Below, in pieces: positions 55,982 through 64,000 of a stretch of DNA of 64,000 bases; within the stretch, counting starts at the first letter, position 1, and each line of letters begins with the position of its first letter. The position numbers and the translations under genes were made by a program. This stretch comes from Acidobacteriota bacterium (GTDB lineage Bacteria > Acidobacteriota > Terriglobia > Terriglobales > Acidobacteriaceae): assembly GCA_016196065.1 (NCBI GenBank), contig JACPYL010000025.1, positions 558,001 through 622,000 of the forward strand, in the 5' to 3' direction. The notes beneath the pieces are model-generated. The model saw only the letters and a program-made list of their open reading frames with translations, was not told the origin of the DNA and made no database searches.

Positions 55982-57302
55982 TCTGCTGAACGTGGCGGCG
56001 GGAGAGACCCACCCACGCTACGGCGGAACCCTGCGCGTCATGATGCAAGCCGCGCCCAGCACTCTGGAACTGAATACTACGGGCTCGTCCGCGGACTACT
56101 GGGACTCCGCCCGCATTCTCGCGATGATCGCCGACAACCTGGTGAACATTGATATTGTTGGCCGCACGCAACCCAAGTTAGCGCTCTCCTGGCAAGTCGA
56201 CTTGAACGGAAAGCGTGTGCAGTTCACGCTGCGACATGGAGTGAAATTTCATGATGGCACACCGGCGTCCTCAGCAGACGTCGCGCAAATACTCGGCGAA
56301 CGCCACAAGGATTGGAGCGTTCACGCATCCGGCGACTTGTTGACCATCGACAGCGAGTCGCCATCATCATCGCTGCTGGCTGCACTGGCACTGCCCGACA
56401 GCGCGATTGTGAAGCGCGGCCCGAATGGACTTCCCATCGGCACGGGGGCGTTTCGCATCGCAGAATTTCAGCCCGGGAAATCCCTGAAATTGACCGCCAA
56501 CGAGGAGAGTTGGGCAGGTCGTCCGTTTGTGGACGTGATTCAGATCGAACTGGGGCGATCCCTTCGTGAACAATCGCTCGCATTTGAACTCGGCCGGGCG
56601 GATGTAGTCGAAGCGATGCCGCAACCACCGGCACTGAACAGTGGCGCGCAGCGCATCCGTACTTCTCTGCCGGTGGAATTGCTGGCCTTGGTGTTCCCAG
56701 CAAATTCAAGAGCGCAGGACGCTCGCCTTCGGGAAGCAGTTGCACTCGCAATTGATCGCAAGCCAATCCAGTCTGTGCTGCTGAAAGGCGCCGGAGAACC
56801 TGCTGCGAGCATCCTTCCCAACTGGATGACCGGTTACGGAGCGGCATTTCCGGCACAGGCCAACGTACAGCGCGCCCGCGTGGTCCTCGCAGATTCGCGT
56901 CAACCGTCGCTCAGCCTCAGTTATGATCCGCGCGATCCGCAAGCGCAGCTGATTGCCGAACGGATTGCGTTGAACGCACGCGAAGCTGGCATCACGTTGC
57001 AGGTATCGCTCTCGGGCGTACCCGACATTAATTTGCTTCGCATCGTAATCCCCAGCTCCTATCCGGCGACTGCCATGCGGGAGGCAGCCCGCGGGCTCGG
57101 CTTGCCACAACCGCTCATCCACGGCAGTTCCGTGGACGATCTCTATTCCGCCGAACACTCGCTGCTCGATGCGCATACCGTCATCCCGCTGATTCATTTG
57201 CCGGTCACAAGCGCCGCGGCCACACGCGTCCACAATTGGCAGCCCAGCCGCACCGGCGAATGGAATCTCTCTGACGTCTGGCTGGAGGCGGACTCGCGAT
57301 GA
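55944..57302 (+). CDS. Periplasmic oligopeptide-binding-like protein (SBP family 5), orphan
   Basis: A 452-residue solute-binding protein with a signal peptide (residues 1-19, cleavage near VAAG). Family-5 features are RYGGTLRVMMQAAPSTLELN at the mature start, PKLALSWQVDLNGKRVQFTLRHGVKFHDGTPASSADV, and LREAVALAIDRKPI later. It is shorter than usual DppA/OppA proteins (about 500-540). No ABC permease or ATPase genes are nearby; instead it overlaps the preceding gene by 38 bases and the following kinase by 4 bases (ATGA). This suggests a ligand-sensing rather than transport role. Confidence 0.9.
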   Translation: MRRIAFLLLAAASLLNVAAGETHPRYGGTLRVMMQAAPSTLELNTTGSSADYWDSARILAMIADNLVNIDIVGRTQPKLALSWQVDLNGKRVQFTLRHGVKFHDGTPASSADVAQILGERHKDWSVHASGDLLTIDSESPSSSLLAALALPDSAIVKRGPNGLPIGTGAFRIAEFQPGKSLKLTANEESWAGRPFVDVIQIELGRSLREQSLAFELGRADVVEAMPQPPALNSGAQRIRTSLPVELLALVFPANSRAQDARLREAVALAIDRKPIQSVLLKGAGEPAASILPNWMTGYGAAFPAQANVQRARVVLADSRQPSLSLSYDPRDPQAQLIAERIALNAREAGITLQVSLSGVPDINLLRIVIPSSYPATAMREAARGLGLPQPLIHGSSVDDLYSAEHSLLDAHTVIPLIHLPVTSAAATRVHNWQPSRTGEWNLSDVWLEADSR

Positions 57303-59071
57303 GTTTCCGCAAGAAACTCCTGCTGATTTTTGCGATGACCGTCTTGCTCTGCGTGGTCGTGATTTCCGCGTCCGTGTGGAGCACCATGCGCAGTTCGTTC
57401 GATCGGGCGAACAATGATCGGGCGAACACGGTCGCCGGGCAGTTTCGCTCTGAGTTTCAGCGGCGCGGGAAAGAAGTAGTCCGCCAGGTCGAAGCGGCCG
57501 CGGCCAGCGAAGCCGTGCAAAGAATCGCCCTGGATATCAACCGAGGCACATCCGATTCCAGTGGCTATGTCAGCGAGGCCCCCCGTCTTGCCGAAACGCA
57601 CCATCTGGACTTCCTGGAAATCGTGGACCATCAGGGCGCGATTCTTTCGTCCGCGCAATGGCAGGCAAAGTTTGGATATCCCGAGCCGGCAATTCCGTCG
57701 GCAATCGGTTCGGCGGGCGCGTTTCTGAAGCGCGAGGAACTGGCGAGTGGATCGACTCTTGGCCTCTTCGCCGTGCGCGCGGCGAGGATTGGGGAGCAAC
57801 CGGTGTACGTCATCGGTGGAGAGCGGCTCGACCAGGGGTTCCTTTCGACTCTCGACATTCCCTCCGGCACGCGCGTCCTGCTCTATCAGAATCTGGACGT
57901 GAACTGGAATGCGAAGTCGCTGCTCGACCTGAATGGTTCCGCATCGGGAGCCGACAAATTTGCACCACTGATTGAAGAAGTACGGCGCTCGGGGAAAGAA
58001 TCGCAGAGTGTGATTCATTGGACTGCCGATTCCGCCGATGCGGAGAGTGTCCACGCAATCCCGCTTAACGGGCCGAACGAACAGATCATGGGCGTGCTGC
58101 TGGTGGGCAGCTCACGGCGTCCCTTGATCGAGTTGCAGCGACAGGTCGTTTCGGCGGCGCTCCTGGTAGGCGGCATCGGGATTCTGGTCGCCGTGTTAGC
58201 CAGTTTGTGGTTCGCAGCACGAATTACACGCCCAGTGGTGTCGCTCGCCGAAGCAGCACGGCGGGTGGCGGCCGGTGACCTCTACGCCAAAGTCGAAGTG
58301 GAATCGAGCGATGAACTCGGCGAGCTGGCCGCCGCATTCAATCACATGACCGAGGATCTTCTGCAGCAAAAAGAACGCACCGTGCAGGCCGAACGCGTGG
58401 CCGCATGGCGCGAACTGGCGCGGCGACTCGCGCATGAATTGAAGAATCCGCTGTTCCCGTTGCAAGTGACCGTCGAGAACCTGATCCGGGCAAAGGAGAA
58501 GGCGCCCGAGCTATTTGAGGAAGTGTTTCGCGAAAGCACTGCGACCTTGCTCGCCGAAGTGGACCATTTGAAAACCATCATTGGACGCTTCAGCGAATTT
58601 GCGCGGATGCCGCAACCCCACCGGAAGCCGACGCAACTCAACGATGTTGTACGCGCGGTATTGCGAGTGTTTCAGGCGCAGCTACAAGAAAAGAGCCAGA
58701 TTTCGGTGCGAACGGAACTCGACCCGAATTTGCCAATGATCGCCGCCGACCAGGAATTACTGCATCGCGCGTTGTCGAATCTTGTCTTGAATGCAATTGA
58801 CGCGCTGCCGCAAGGTGGAGAAATTACCGTCGCGACCAAGGCATCCGGGAATGACGTGGAACTGTCGGTCTCCGACACCGGATCCGGACTAACCCAGGAA
58901 GAGTGCGCGCGTCTATTCACTCCGTATTACACGACGAAGCAGCATGGCACCGGATTAGGACTGGCGATCGTGCAGTCCGTGGTCAGCGATCACGGCGGCA
59001 AGATTTCCGTCGAGAGCACGAAAGAAAAAGGGACAACGTTTCGCATCGAGTTACCGCGCGAAGCGCGCTGA
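57299..59071 (+). CDS. NtrY-like membrane sensor histidine kinase
   Basis: A 590-residue kinase. Membrane helices at residues 7-26 and 284-306 enclose a periplasmic sensor domain of about 255 residues. HAMP at about 305-358, then the HisKA phosphoacceptor His379 in RRLAHELKNPLFPL, and an ATPase domain with N-box HRALSNLVLNAIDAL, G1 DTGSGL and G2 GTGLGLAI. The HELKNPL form with a following sigma-54 activator is typical of NtrY/AtoS-type kinases. Its first codon overlaps the stop of the SBP gene, tying the two together; the binding protein may present ligand to the sensor domain. Confidence 0.95.
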   Translation: MSFRKKLLLIFAMTVLLCVVVISASVWSTMRSSFDRANNDRANTVAGQFRSEFQRRGKEVVRQVEAAAASEAVQRIALDINRGTSDSSGYVSEAPRLAETHHLDFLEIVDHQGAILSSAQWQAKFGYPEPAIPSAIGSAGAFLKREELASGSTLGLFAVRAARIGEQPVYVIGGERLDQGFLSTLDIPSGTRVLLYQNLDVNWNAKSLLDLNGSASGADKFAPLIEEVRRSGKESQSVIHWTADSADAESVHAIPLNGPNEQIMGVLLVGSSRRPLIELQRQVVSAALLVGGIGILVAVLASLWFAARITRPVVSLAEAARRVAAGDLYAKVEVESSDELGELAAAFNHMTEDLLQQKERTVQAERVAAWRELARRLAHELKNPLFPLQVTVENLIRAKEKAPELFEEVFRESTATLLAEVDHLKTIIGRFSEFARMPQPHRKPTQLNDVVRAVLRVFQAQLQEKSQISVRTELDPNLPMIAADQELLHRALSNLVLNAIDALPQGGEITVATKASGNDVELSVSDTGSGLTQEECARLFTPYYTTKQHGTGLGLAIVQSVVSDHGGKISVESTKEKGTTFRIELPREAR

Positions 59072-59106
59072 GAAGTAGCCGCGATCGGCGGATGAGTTAT
59101 TTTTAG

Positions 59107-59183
59107 AACTGTCATCCCGAGCGAAGCGAGGGATCTGCATTTTTCGGCGGACTGCAGATCCCTCGCTTCGCTCGGGATGACAG
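59107..59183. repeat. Dispersed palindromic repeat, copy 2 (31-bp perfect arms)
   Basis: Arms 59109-59139 and 59153-59183 are exact reverse complements. They are the same sequence as the arms at 9139-9217, while the loop differs. It lies between the kinase and the response-regulator genes and may separate or tune their expression. Confidence 0.95.
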
Positions 59184-59235
59184 AATCAAAGTTGGAAGGC
59201 GTTGAAATGGGGCTTCTGCCCTCGAGGTTGCAACG

Positions 59236-60618
59236 GTGGCCCACAAAGCGCATTTGTTGATTGTTGATGACGAAGCCAACACGCTGGCTTCCCTGTCGCG
59301 TGCATTTCGTCTCGAAGGCCACGAGGCTACCGTTTGCGATAACGCCGTCCGCGCACTGGAGCTCGCCAAGACACAGGCCTTCGACTTGATTCTCTCCGAC
59401 GTCGTCATGCCCGGAAAAGATGGCCTCACTCTGCTCGAAGAGTTGAAGGCGAACGCCATTCCTACACCGGTCGTGATGATGTCGGGACAGGCGCACATCG
59501 AGATGGCCGTACGAGCCACGCGACTGGGCGCGCTCGACTTTCTCGAAAAGCCAATCTCCACCGAGAAGCTCCTGCTGACGGTCGACAATGCCTTGAAGCT
59601 TGGACGATTGGAACGCGAGAATCGCGATCTGCAGCACCGCCTCGGCAAGCACGAAATCGTTTGGCAGGGCGACACCATGCGTCGCGTGATGGCACAGGTG
59701 GAAAAAGTTGCTGCCAGCGAAACTCGAATCTGCATTCTCGGGGAAACGGGCACCGGCAAGGAACTGGTCGCGCGCACGCTCCACGAGCGAAGCCCGCGAT
59801 CAGGCGGCCCATTTGTCACGTTGAATTGCGCTGCCGTGCCTGCCGAACTGATCGAGTCAGAATTGTTTGGACACGAAAAGGGATCCTTCACCGGAGCAGG
59901 CGCACGGCATCTGGGCAAATTCGAGCAGGCACAACACGGCACGATTTTCCTGGACGAAATTGGCGACATGCCGCTTGCCATGCAAGCCAAGCTTTTGCGC
60001 GTGCTCGAAGAAGGCGAAGTCGAACGCATCGGTGGAGACCGCCCGATCGCGGTCGATGTGCGCGTTATCGTCGCCACCCATCACGATCTGGAGAAGCTCC
60101 TTCGCGATGGAAAGTTTCGACAGGACCTCTTTCATCGCGTATTCGTGTTTCCGTTGCGTCTCCCTCCCTTGCGCGAACGCCGCGAAGATATCCCGACGCT
60201 GGTCGATCACTTCGCGCGGCAAGTCAGCGCCGCGAATGGATGGAAGCCGATAAAATTCGCGCCTGACGCAATCGCAGCGCTGGAGGACTATCCCTGGCCC
60301 GGTAACGTTCGCGAATTGCGCAATGCCGTCGAACGCCTGATGCTGCTCGCGCCTTCTGACGAAGTAACCGCGGAAACCGTGGAATTGGCATTGCCGGCCT
60401 CCGCGGCCAGTTCCGATTCAACCGTAGGCGGCACGGGGCCGCTCGCCGACCGCGTCCGTTCATTCGAGAAGCAGACTATCCTCGCGGAACTCAAGCGCAA
60501 TCACAATCAGATCTCAAACACGGCACGCGCGCTGGGACTGGAGCGGTCACATCTGTACAAGAAGGCAGAGCAGGTTGGGATTGATTTGAAGGCGGTACGG
60601 AATGATGGGGACCACTGA
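59236..60618 (+). CDS. Sigma-54-dependent response regulator (NtrC/AtoC type)
   Basis: A 460-residue activator starting with GTG at 59236. Receiver domain with acidic pair Asp11/Asp12 and phosphoacceptor Asp55 in LILSDVVMPGKDG. AAA+ domain: GETGTGKE Walker A near residue 175, the sigma-54-contact loop ESELFGHEKGSFTGA (GAFTGA with Ser for Ala), TIFLDEIGDMP Walker B and FRQDLFHRVFVFPLRLPPLRER. A C-terminal Fis-type HTH (NHNQISNTARALGLERSHLYKK) binds DNA. It would be phosphorylated by the adjacent kinase and activate RpoN promoters. A palindromic repeat lies between kinase and regulator genes. Confidence 0.96.
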   Translation: MAHKAHLLIVDDEANTLASLSRAFRLEGHEATVCDNAVRALELAKTQAFDLILSDVVMPGKDGLTLLEELKANAIPTPVVMMSGQAHIEMAVRATRLGALDFLEKPISTEKLLLTVDNALKLGRLERENRDLQHRLGKHEIVWQGDTMRRVMAQVEKVAASETRICILGETGTGKELVARTLHERSPRSGGPFVTLNCAAVPAELIESELFGHEKGSFTGAGARHLGKFEQAQHGTIFLDEIGDMPLAMQAKLLRVLEEGEVERIGGDRPIAVDVRVIVATHHDLEKLLRDGKFRQDLFHRVFVFPLRLPPLRERREDIPTLVDHFARQVSAANGWKPIKFAPDAIAALEDYPWPGNVRELRNAVERLMLLAPSDEVTAETVELALPASAASSDSTVGGTGPLADRVRSFEKQTILAELKRNHNQISNTARALGLERSHLYKKAEQVGIDLKAVRNDGDH

Positions 60619-60665
60619 CACCGTTTGCAATTCCCTGCCCACAAATACGACAATCAACACCACCC

Positions 60666-61022
60666 ATGATCCAGTCAACCGAAACTCGCTCCACCAGCCC
60701 CTTTAACCCCGGCGCAATTGTCATCGTGACATTGCACACTCCCCGGGAGAAATTTTGGGGGGCCATCCTCAGCCTTTCGGGCGAGGGGCTGAGCGTCCGC
60801 GGCGTGGATTTGATTTCTTTTGACGATCTGATCTCGACGATCAAGAGCGGCGATTCGTTCACGTCCGGCGTAATCTTCTTTCCCATGCACCGCATCGAGC
60901 GCATGGAACTGGACTTGCCCGAGAGCAACATTCTTTCGCTCAGCCAGCGCTTTGCGCAGCAGACGGGTCAGGATCCTGCTCCACTTTTGACCGGTGGATA
61001 TCTCGGGGAAGGCCGGGAATGA
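60666..61022 (+). CDS. Small conserved-hypothetical protein upstream of pgsA-like gene
   Basis: A 118-residue soluble protein with a beta-rich core (GAIVIVTLHTPREKFWGAILSLSGEGLSVRGVDL) that looks like a small SH3- or PilZ-like barrel, followed by FFPMHRIERMELDLPESNILSLSQRF. No family recognised. Its stop overlaps the next start by 4 bases (ATGA), so it is translationally coupled to the phosphatidyltransferase gene. Function unknown. Confidence 0.75.
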   Translation: MIQSTETRSTSPFNPGAIVIVTLHTPREKFWGAILSLSGEGLSVRGVDLISFDDLISTIKSGDSFTSGVIFFPMHRIERMELDLPESNILSLSQRFAQQTGQDPAPLLTGGYLGEGRE

Positions 61023-61603
61023 ATATCCGCCAGATCCTGACTGCGCCCAATCAGCTGACGCTCTTGCGGATGATCTTCCTTCCATTCATCGTGATCAATC
61101 TTGTGGGCCATCACTTTGTGTGGGCACTGGTGCTCTTTGTCCTGGCAGGACTCAGTGATGGACTCGATGGATTGCTGGCACGCACGCTTCATCAGCAAAC
61201 ACAACTCGGCCAATATCTCGACCCGATCGCCGACAAGCTCTTGATGAGCACCATGTTTTTGGTGCTTTCCATCGAATACCGGGCACTGGTGCCGTGGAAA
61301 TATACGGTCGTGGTGTTCAGCCGGGATATCTCGATTCTGCTGATCAGTGGCGTGCTCTTTATGATTGCCGGCCTAAAGGATTTTCGTCCCAGTATTTTCG
61401 GGAAGGCCAACACTTTTGCCCAGGTAGCCGCAATCTTCTTTACTCTGCTGCTCCTGGTGATGCCGGTGGTGTGGGTGGACATTGCGCGCAAGACTTTCTT
61501 GAAAGCTACTTTCTTGTTCACCATTCTGTCCGCCGTGCACTATGCGTTCCTGGTGCAGCATCGCTTACGAGAACATGGACACCACTCAGAGCCAAAGACG
61601 TAA
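61019..61603 (+). CDS. CDP-alcohol phosphatidyltransferase, PgsA-like
   Basis: A 194-residue membrane enzyme of phospholipid synthesis. The family signature DGx2ARx8Gx3Dx3D is visible as DGLDGLLARTLHQQTQLGQYLDPIADK, whose aspartates bind metal and CDP-alcohol. Several membrane helices flank it. It most resembles phosphatidylglycerophosphate synthase (PgsA), which joins CDP-diacylglycerol and glycerol-3-phosphate; other family members cannot be excluded. The start overlaps the preceding small gene by 4 bases. cysS follows after 80 bases. Confidence 0.92.
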   Translation: MNIRQILTAPNQLTLLRMIFLPFIVINLVGHHFVWALVLFVLAGLSDGLDGLLARTLHQQTQLGQYLDPIADKLLMSTMFLVLSIEYRALVPWKYTVVVFSRDISILLISGVLFMIAGLKDFRPSIFGKANTFAQVAAIFFTLLLLVMPVVWVDIARKTFLKATFLFTILSAVHYAFLVQHRLREHGHHSEPKT

Positions 61604-61683
61604 AGCGCTCCGAGACTCTCGTTTGCCCCATTTTCACGCAACCCCTAAAATGATGGATTCATAACCTAACTGCGAAATCATCC

Positions 61684-63168
61684 ATGGGACTGCACCTCTA
61701 CAACACACTCTCCGCAAAGGTCGAAGAATTCCAGCCATTGCAGCCCAACCGGGTCCGCATGTATGCGTGCGGGCCGACGGTTTACGACTACGGTCACATC
61801 GGAAACTTCCGGACATTCATCGCTGTCGATCTGCTGTACCGTTTTCTGCGGCAGAGCGGGTATGACGTCCGCTACGTGATGAACATTACCGATGTTGATG
61901 ACAAAATCATCCGCAACGCAGCGCGCGATGGCGTGACCGTGCAGCAGTACACGGCGAAATACGAGCAGGCTTTTCTGGAAGACTCCAATGTCCTGAATAT
62001 CGAGCGACCGGTGCTGGTGCGAGCGACGGAGCACATTCCTCAGATGGCGGAGTTCATTGGGAAACTCGTCGAAAAAGGTATTGCCTATCGCACGGAAGAC
62101 GGCTCTTACTATTTCCGGATCGCGAAGTTTCCCGAGTACGGAAAGTTGTCGAAAAAAGATTTTGCCGGGATGGAAGACGGCGCGCGCGTGGATGTCGACG
62201 AATACGAAAAAGACAGCGCCCGTGACTTCGCGCTATGGAAAGCTCCGAAACCCGGCGAGGCTTCGTGGGATACGGCGATCGGACCGGGACGTCCGGGGTG
62301 GCACATTGAATGTTCCGTGATGTCGATGGGCGAACTCGGGCCGAGTTTCGATCTGCACGCTGGCGGCGAAGACTTGATTTTTCCGCATCACGAAAATGAA
62401 ATTGCTCAGTCCGAGGCGCTCACCTGCCAGCCGTTTGCGCGTTTCTGGTTTCATGCACGCTTCTTGCTCGTCGAAGGCGAGAAGATGTCGAAGAGCCTGG
62501 GAAACTTTTTCACAATTCGCGATCTTGTGCTCAAGGGACACAAGCCGTCTTCGATTCGATGGCTGCTCACGTCAGTTCCCTATCGCAACCAGCTGAACTT
62601 CACGTTCGAAGGACTGAAATCGGCGGCCAGTTCGGTCGAGAAGTTGCGCAATTTTCGATTTCGCCTGACCAGCGCTCCTCTTCAAGACGACGCGAATGCA
62701 GCAATGGCGCAACTCGCGAGTGAAACGGTCGAAAGAATCAAAGGCGCGCTGGACGATGATCTGAATACTGCGCAGGCACAGGCTGCAATTTTTGACATGG
62801 TTCGGAAGGCAAATGCTGCCCTCGAAGCGGGCGAGGTTCGTAAAAATGATGTTCCGCTATTGCTCGGGGCACTCGAGAAATTTGATGGCGTGTTCAGCGT
62901 CCTGCAAGATGATGACCAACAAAAAATGAGAGCCATCCTGGATTGGGCGAAGAGCGTGGGTCGAGAGCAGGAGGCGAGTCCCGAATTGCTCGCCATCGCC
63001 GGCTCCACGCAACTTTCAGACGATCAGGTCAATCAGAAGATCGCCGAAATGGAAGCCGCTCGCAAGAGCCGCAACTTCAAAGTCTCCGACACACTTCGGG
63101 CGGAACTGACGGCGGCCGGCATCATCGTCGAGAACACGAAAGAAGGCGTGCGGTGGAGGCGGAAATGA
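61684..63168 (+). CDS. cysS: Cysteine-tRNA ligase
   Basis: A 494-residue class I synthetase that charges tRNA-Cys. The zinc-binding cysteine and HIGH motif appear as YACGPTVYDYGHIGNFRTF (residues about 28-46). FDLHAGGEDLIFPHHENEIAQSEA carries further zinc ligands, and KMSKSLGNFFTIRD is the KMSKS loop. Length and start are normal. An adjacent minus-strand gatA converges with it, with 35 bases between the stops. Nearby translation genes include alaS and gatA. Confidence 0.98.
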   Translation: MGLHLYNTLSAKVEEFQPLQPNRVRMYACGPTVYDYGHIGNFRTFIAVDLLYRFLRQSGYDVRYVMNITDVDDKIIRNAARDGVTVQQYTAKYEQAFLEDSNVLNIERPVLVRATEHIPQMAEFIGKLVEKGIAYRTEDGSYYFRIAKFPEYGKLSKKDFAGMEDGARVDVDEYEKDSARDFALWKAPKPGEASWDTAIGPGRPGWHIECSVMSMGELGPSFDLHAGGEDLIFPHHENEIAQSEALTCQPFARFWFHARFLLVEGEKMSKSLGNFFTIRDLVLKGHKPSSIRWLLTSVPYRNQLNFTFEGLKSAASSVEKLRNFRFRLTSAPLQDDANAAMAQLASETVERIKGALDDDLNTAQAQAAIFDMVRKANAALEAGEVRKNDVPLLLGALEKFDGVFSVLQDDDQQKMRAILDWAKSVGREQEASPELLAIAGSTQLSDDQVNQKIAEMEAARKSRNFKVSDTLRAELTAAGIIVENTKEGVRWRRK

Positions 63169-63203
63169 TTTCTAGTTTCGCCGGGCGCTTCGCTACAGAT
63201 CAT

Positions 63204-64000
63204 TCATAACAGGCCGCGGGCTTGTTCGTACGCGTGAGCAACACGCAACAACGTCGCCTCGTCAAAGTGCTTCCCGAACAATTGCAATCCGATGGGCAGC
63301 TTTTCGCCACTCTCTCCGCACGGCACCGAAATCCCGGGAATCCCCGCAAGGTTCGCCGTCACCGTATAGATGTCGGCGAGATACATTGCCAGCGGATCAT
63401 TCACTTTTTCTCCCAACCGAAACGCCGGCGTTGGACAGGTAGGCGCGGCAATCACGTCAACCTTCTTGAACGCCTCGTCGAAATCGTGAGTTATTAACGT
63501 GCGGACCTTCTGCGCCTTCAAGTAATAGGCATCGTAGTAGCCCGCGCTGAGGACGTATGTGCCCAGCATGATGCGGCGCTTCACTTCCATCCCGAATCCG
63601 CCGTCACGCGTCTGTCGATACATGTCGGAGAGCGTGCGAGCGTTGTGTGTTCGGAATCCATAGCGGACACCGTCGTAGCGTGCCAGGTTCGAGGACGCCT
63701 CCGCGGTCGCGACAATGTAATACGTGGGAACCGCGTATTCAGTGTGCGGCAACGAGATGGGGACAATCTCACATTCCATGTCCGCCAGCTTTTGAATCGC
63801 AGTCTCGACCGCAACGCGAACTTCGGGATCGAGTCCGTCGCCAAAATATTCCTTGGCAATTCCAACTTTCAGGCCTTTGACCGGCTTTTCCAGTTCCGCC
63901 ACATAGTCAGGCACCGGTACGTCAGCGGACGTCGAATCCATGGGATCGCGCCCCGCGATGGTGCGCAAAACCAGCGCCGCTTCTTTCACGGTATTCGCGA
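63204..64000 (-). CDS. gatA: Asp/Glu-tRNA amidotransferase subunit A, 5' end cut by window
   Basis: The C-terminal about 265 residues of GatA, the amidase subunit that makes Gln-tRNA(Gln) or Asn-tRNA(Asn) from misacylated tRNA. The frame stays open to the window edge ([19 protein letters not shown]), so the start is outside. Visible parts: [87 protein letters not shown] and the ending [23 protein letters not shown]. The catalytic Ser-cisSer-Lys residues lie in the missing N-terminal part. Confidence 0.96.
   Translation of the reverse strand, partial: ANTVKEAALVLRTIAGRDPMDSTSADVPVPDYVAELEKPVKGLKVGIAKEYFGDGLDPEVRVAVETAIQKLADMECEIVPISLPHTEYAVPTYYIVATAEASSNLARYDGVRYGFRTHNARTLSDMYRQTRDGGFGMEVKRRIMLGTYVLSAGYYDAYYLKAQKVRTLITHDFDEAFKKVDVIAAPTCPTPAFRLGEKVNDPLAMYLADIYTVTANLAGIPGISVPCGESGEKLPIGLQLFGKHFDEATLLRVAHAYEQARGLL

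Noticed and set aside
1-64000. CRISPR arrays, phage or insertion-sequence genes, rRNA and tRNA genes
   Set aside because: No regularly spaced identical repeats, transposase or integrase motifs, or T-loop GGTTCGAATCC-type sequences were found in reading; the many repeats here are palindromic and irregular.

Overview
The window looks like core chromosome of a Gram-negative Acidobacteriota bacterium, most likely class Terriglobia (Koribacter/Sulfotelmatobacter-like). This is inferred from protein resemblance, moderately high GC, LPS-export genes, tandem DUF507 proteins and many intergenic palindromes; no rRNA or tRNA gene was found to confirm it. It holds about 62 protein genes, two cut by the window ends (a rhodanese-domain protein at the left, gatA at the right), and no prophage, transposase, CRISPR array or integron.

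Layout. 1-14.7 kb: a serine hydrolase, a DEAD-box RNA helicase facing an RRM RNA-binding protein, an HNH protein, an apparently frameshifted comF, an OPT and a POT peptide transporter, yggS, an AlkD-like repair protein and trxB. 14.7-25.2 kb: a receiver-like protein, a zinc metallopeptidase, an amino-acid permease, an EAL-HDOD protein, then the envelope/regulation block lptC/A-lptB-rpoN-hpf. 25-34 kb: a glycosidase-like lipoprotein, recJ, an HDOD protein, two DUF507 proteins and sppA. 33.6-41 kb: ilvD and ilvC split by an acyltransferase, an M20-like hydrolase with altered metal ligands, a TetR regulator and a cupin. 41-53 kb: a ferredoxin-NADP-reductase-like gene preceded by a probable structured leader or small RNA, a UbiX-like protein, a ChaN-like protein, a Rieske oxygenase, alaS, a cNMP/DUF1003 protein, an 11-mer-repeat LEA-like protein and recX. 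53-61 kb: a 50-residue membrane protein with an SPFH protein, then overlapping genes for a periplasmic peptide-binding protein, an NtrY-like kinase and a sigma-54-dependent regulator. 60.6-64 kb: a small protein, a CDP-alcohol phosphatidyltransferase, cysS and gatA.

How the genes work together. Peptide use is a theme: two peptide transporters, an orphan oligopeptide-binding protein tied to a two-component system, and peptidases. The sigma-54 factor and a sigma-54 activator lie in the same window. RNA handling (helicase, RRM protein, hibernation factor) and redox (TrxB, Fpr-like, Rieske) are also represented.

The most unusual signals are non-coding. (1) At 42.1-42.4 kb on the minus strand there is a promoter, a strong ribosome-binding site, an 18-codon ORF with two adjacent Cys codons, a folded domain and a terminator. 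(2) There are many composite intergenic palindromes of several sequence families, one of them inserted in frame inside alaS. (3) The comF frame break lies on two slippery heptamers in the correct phase.
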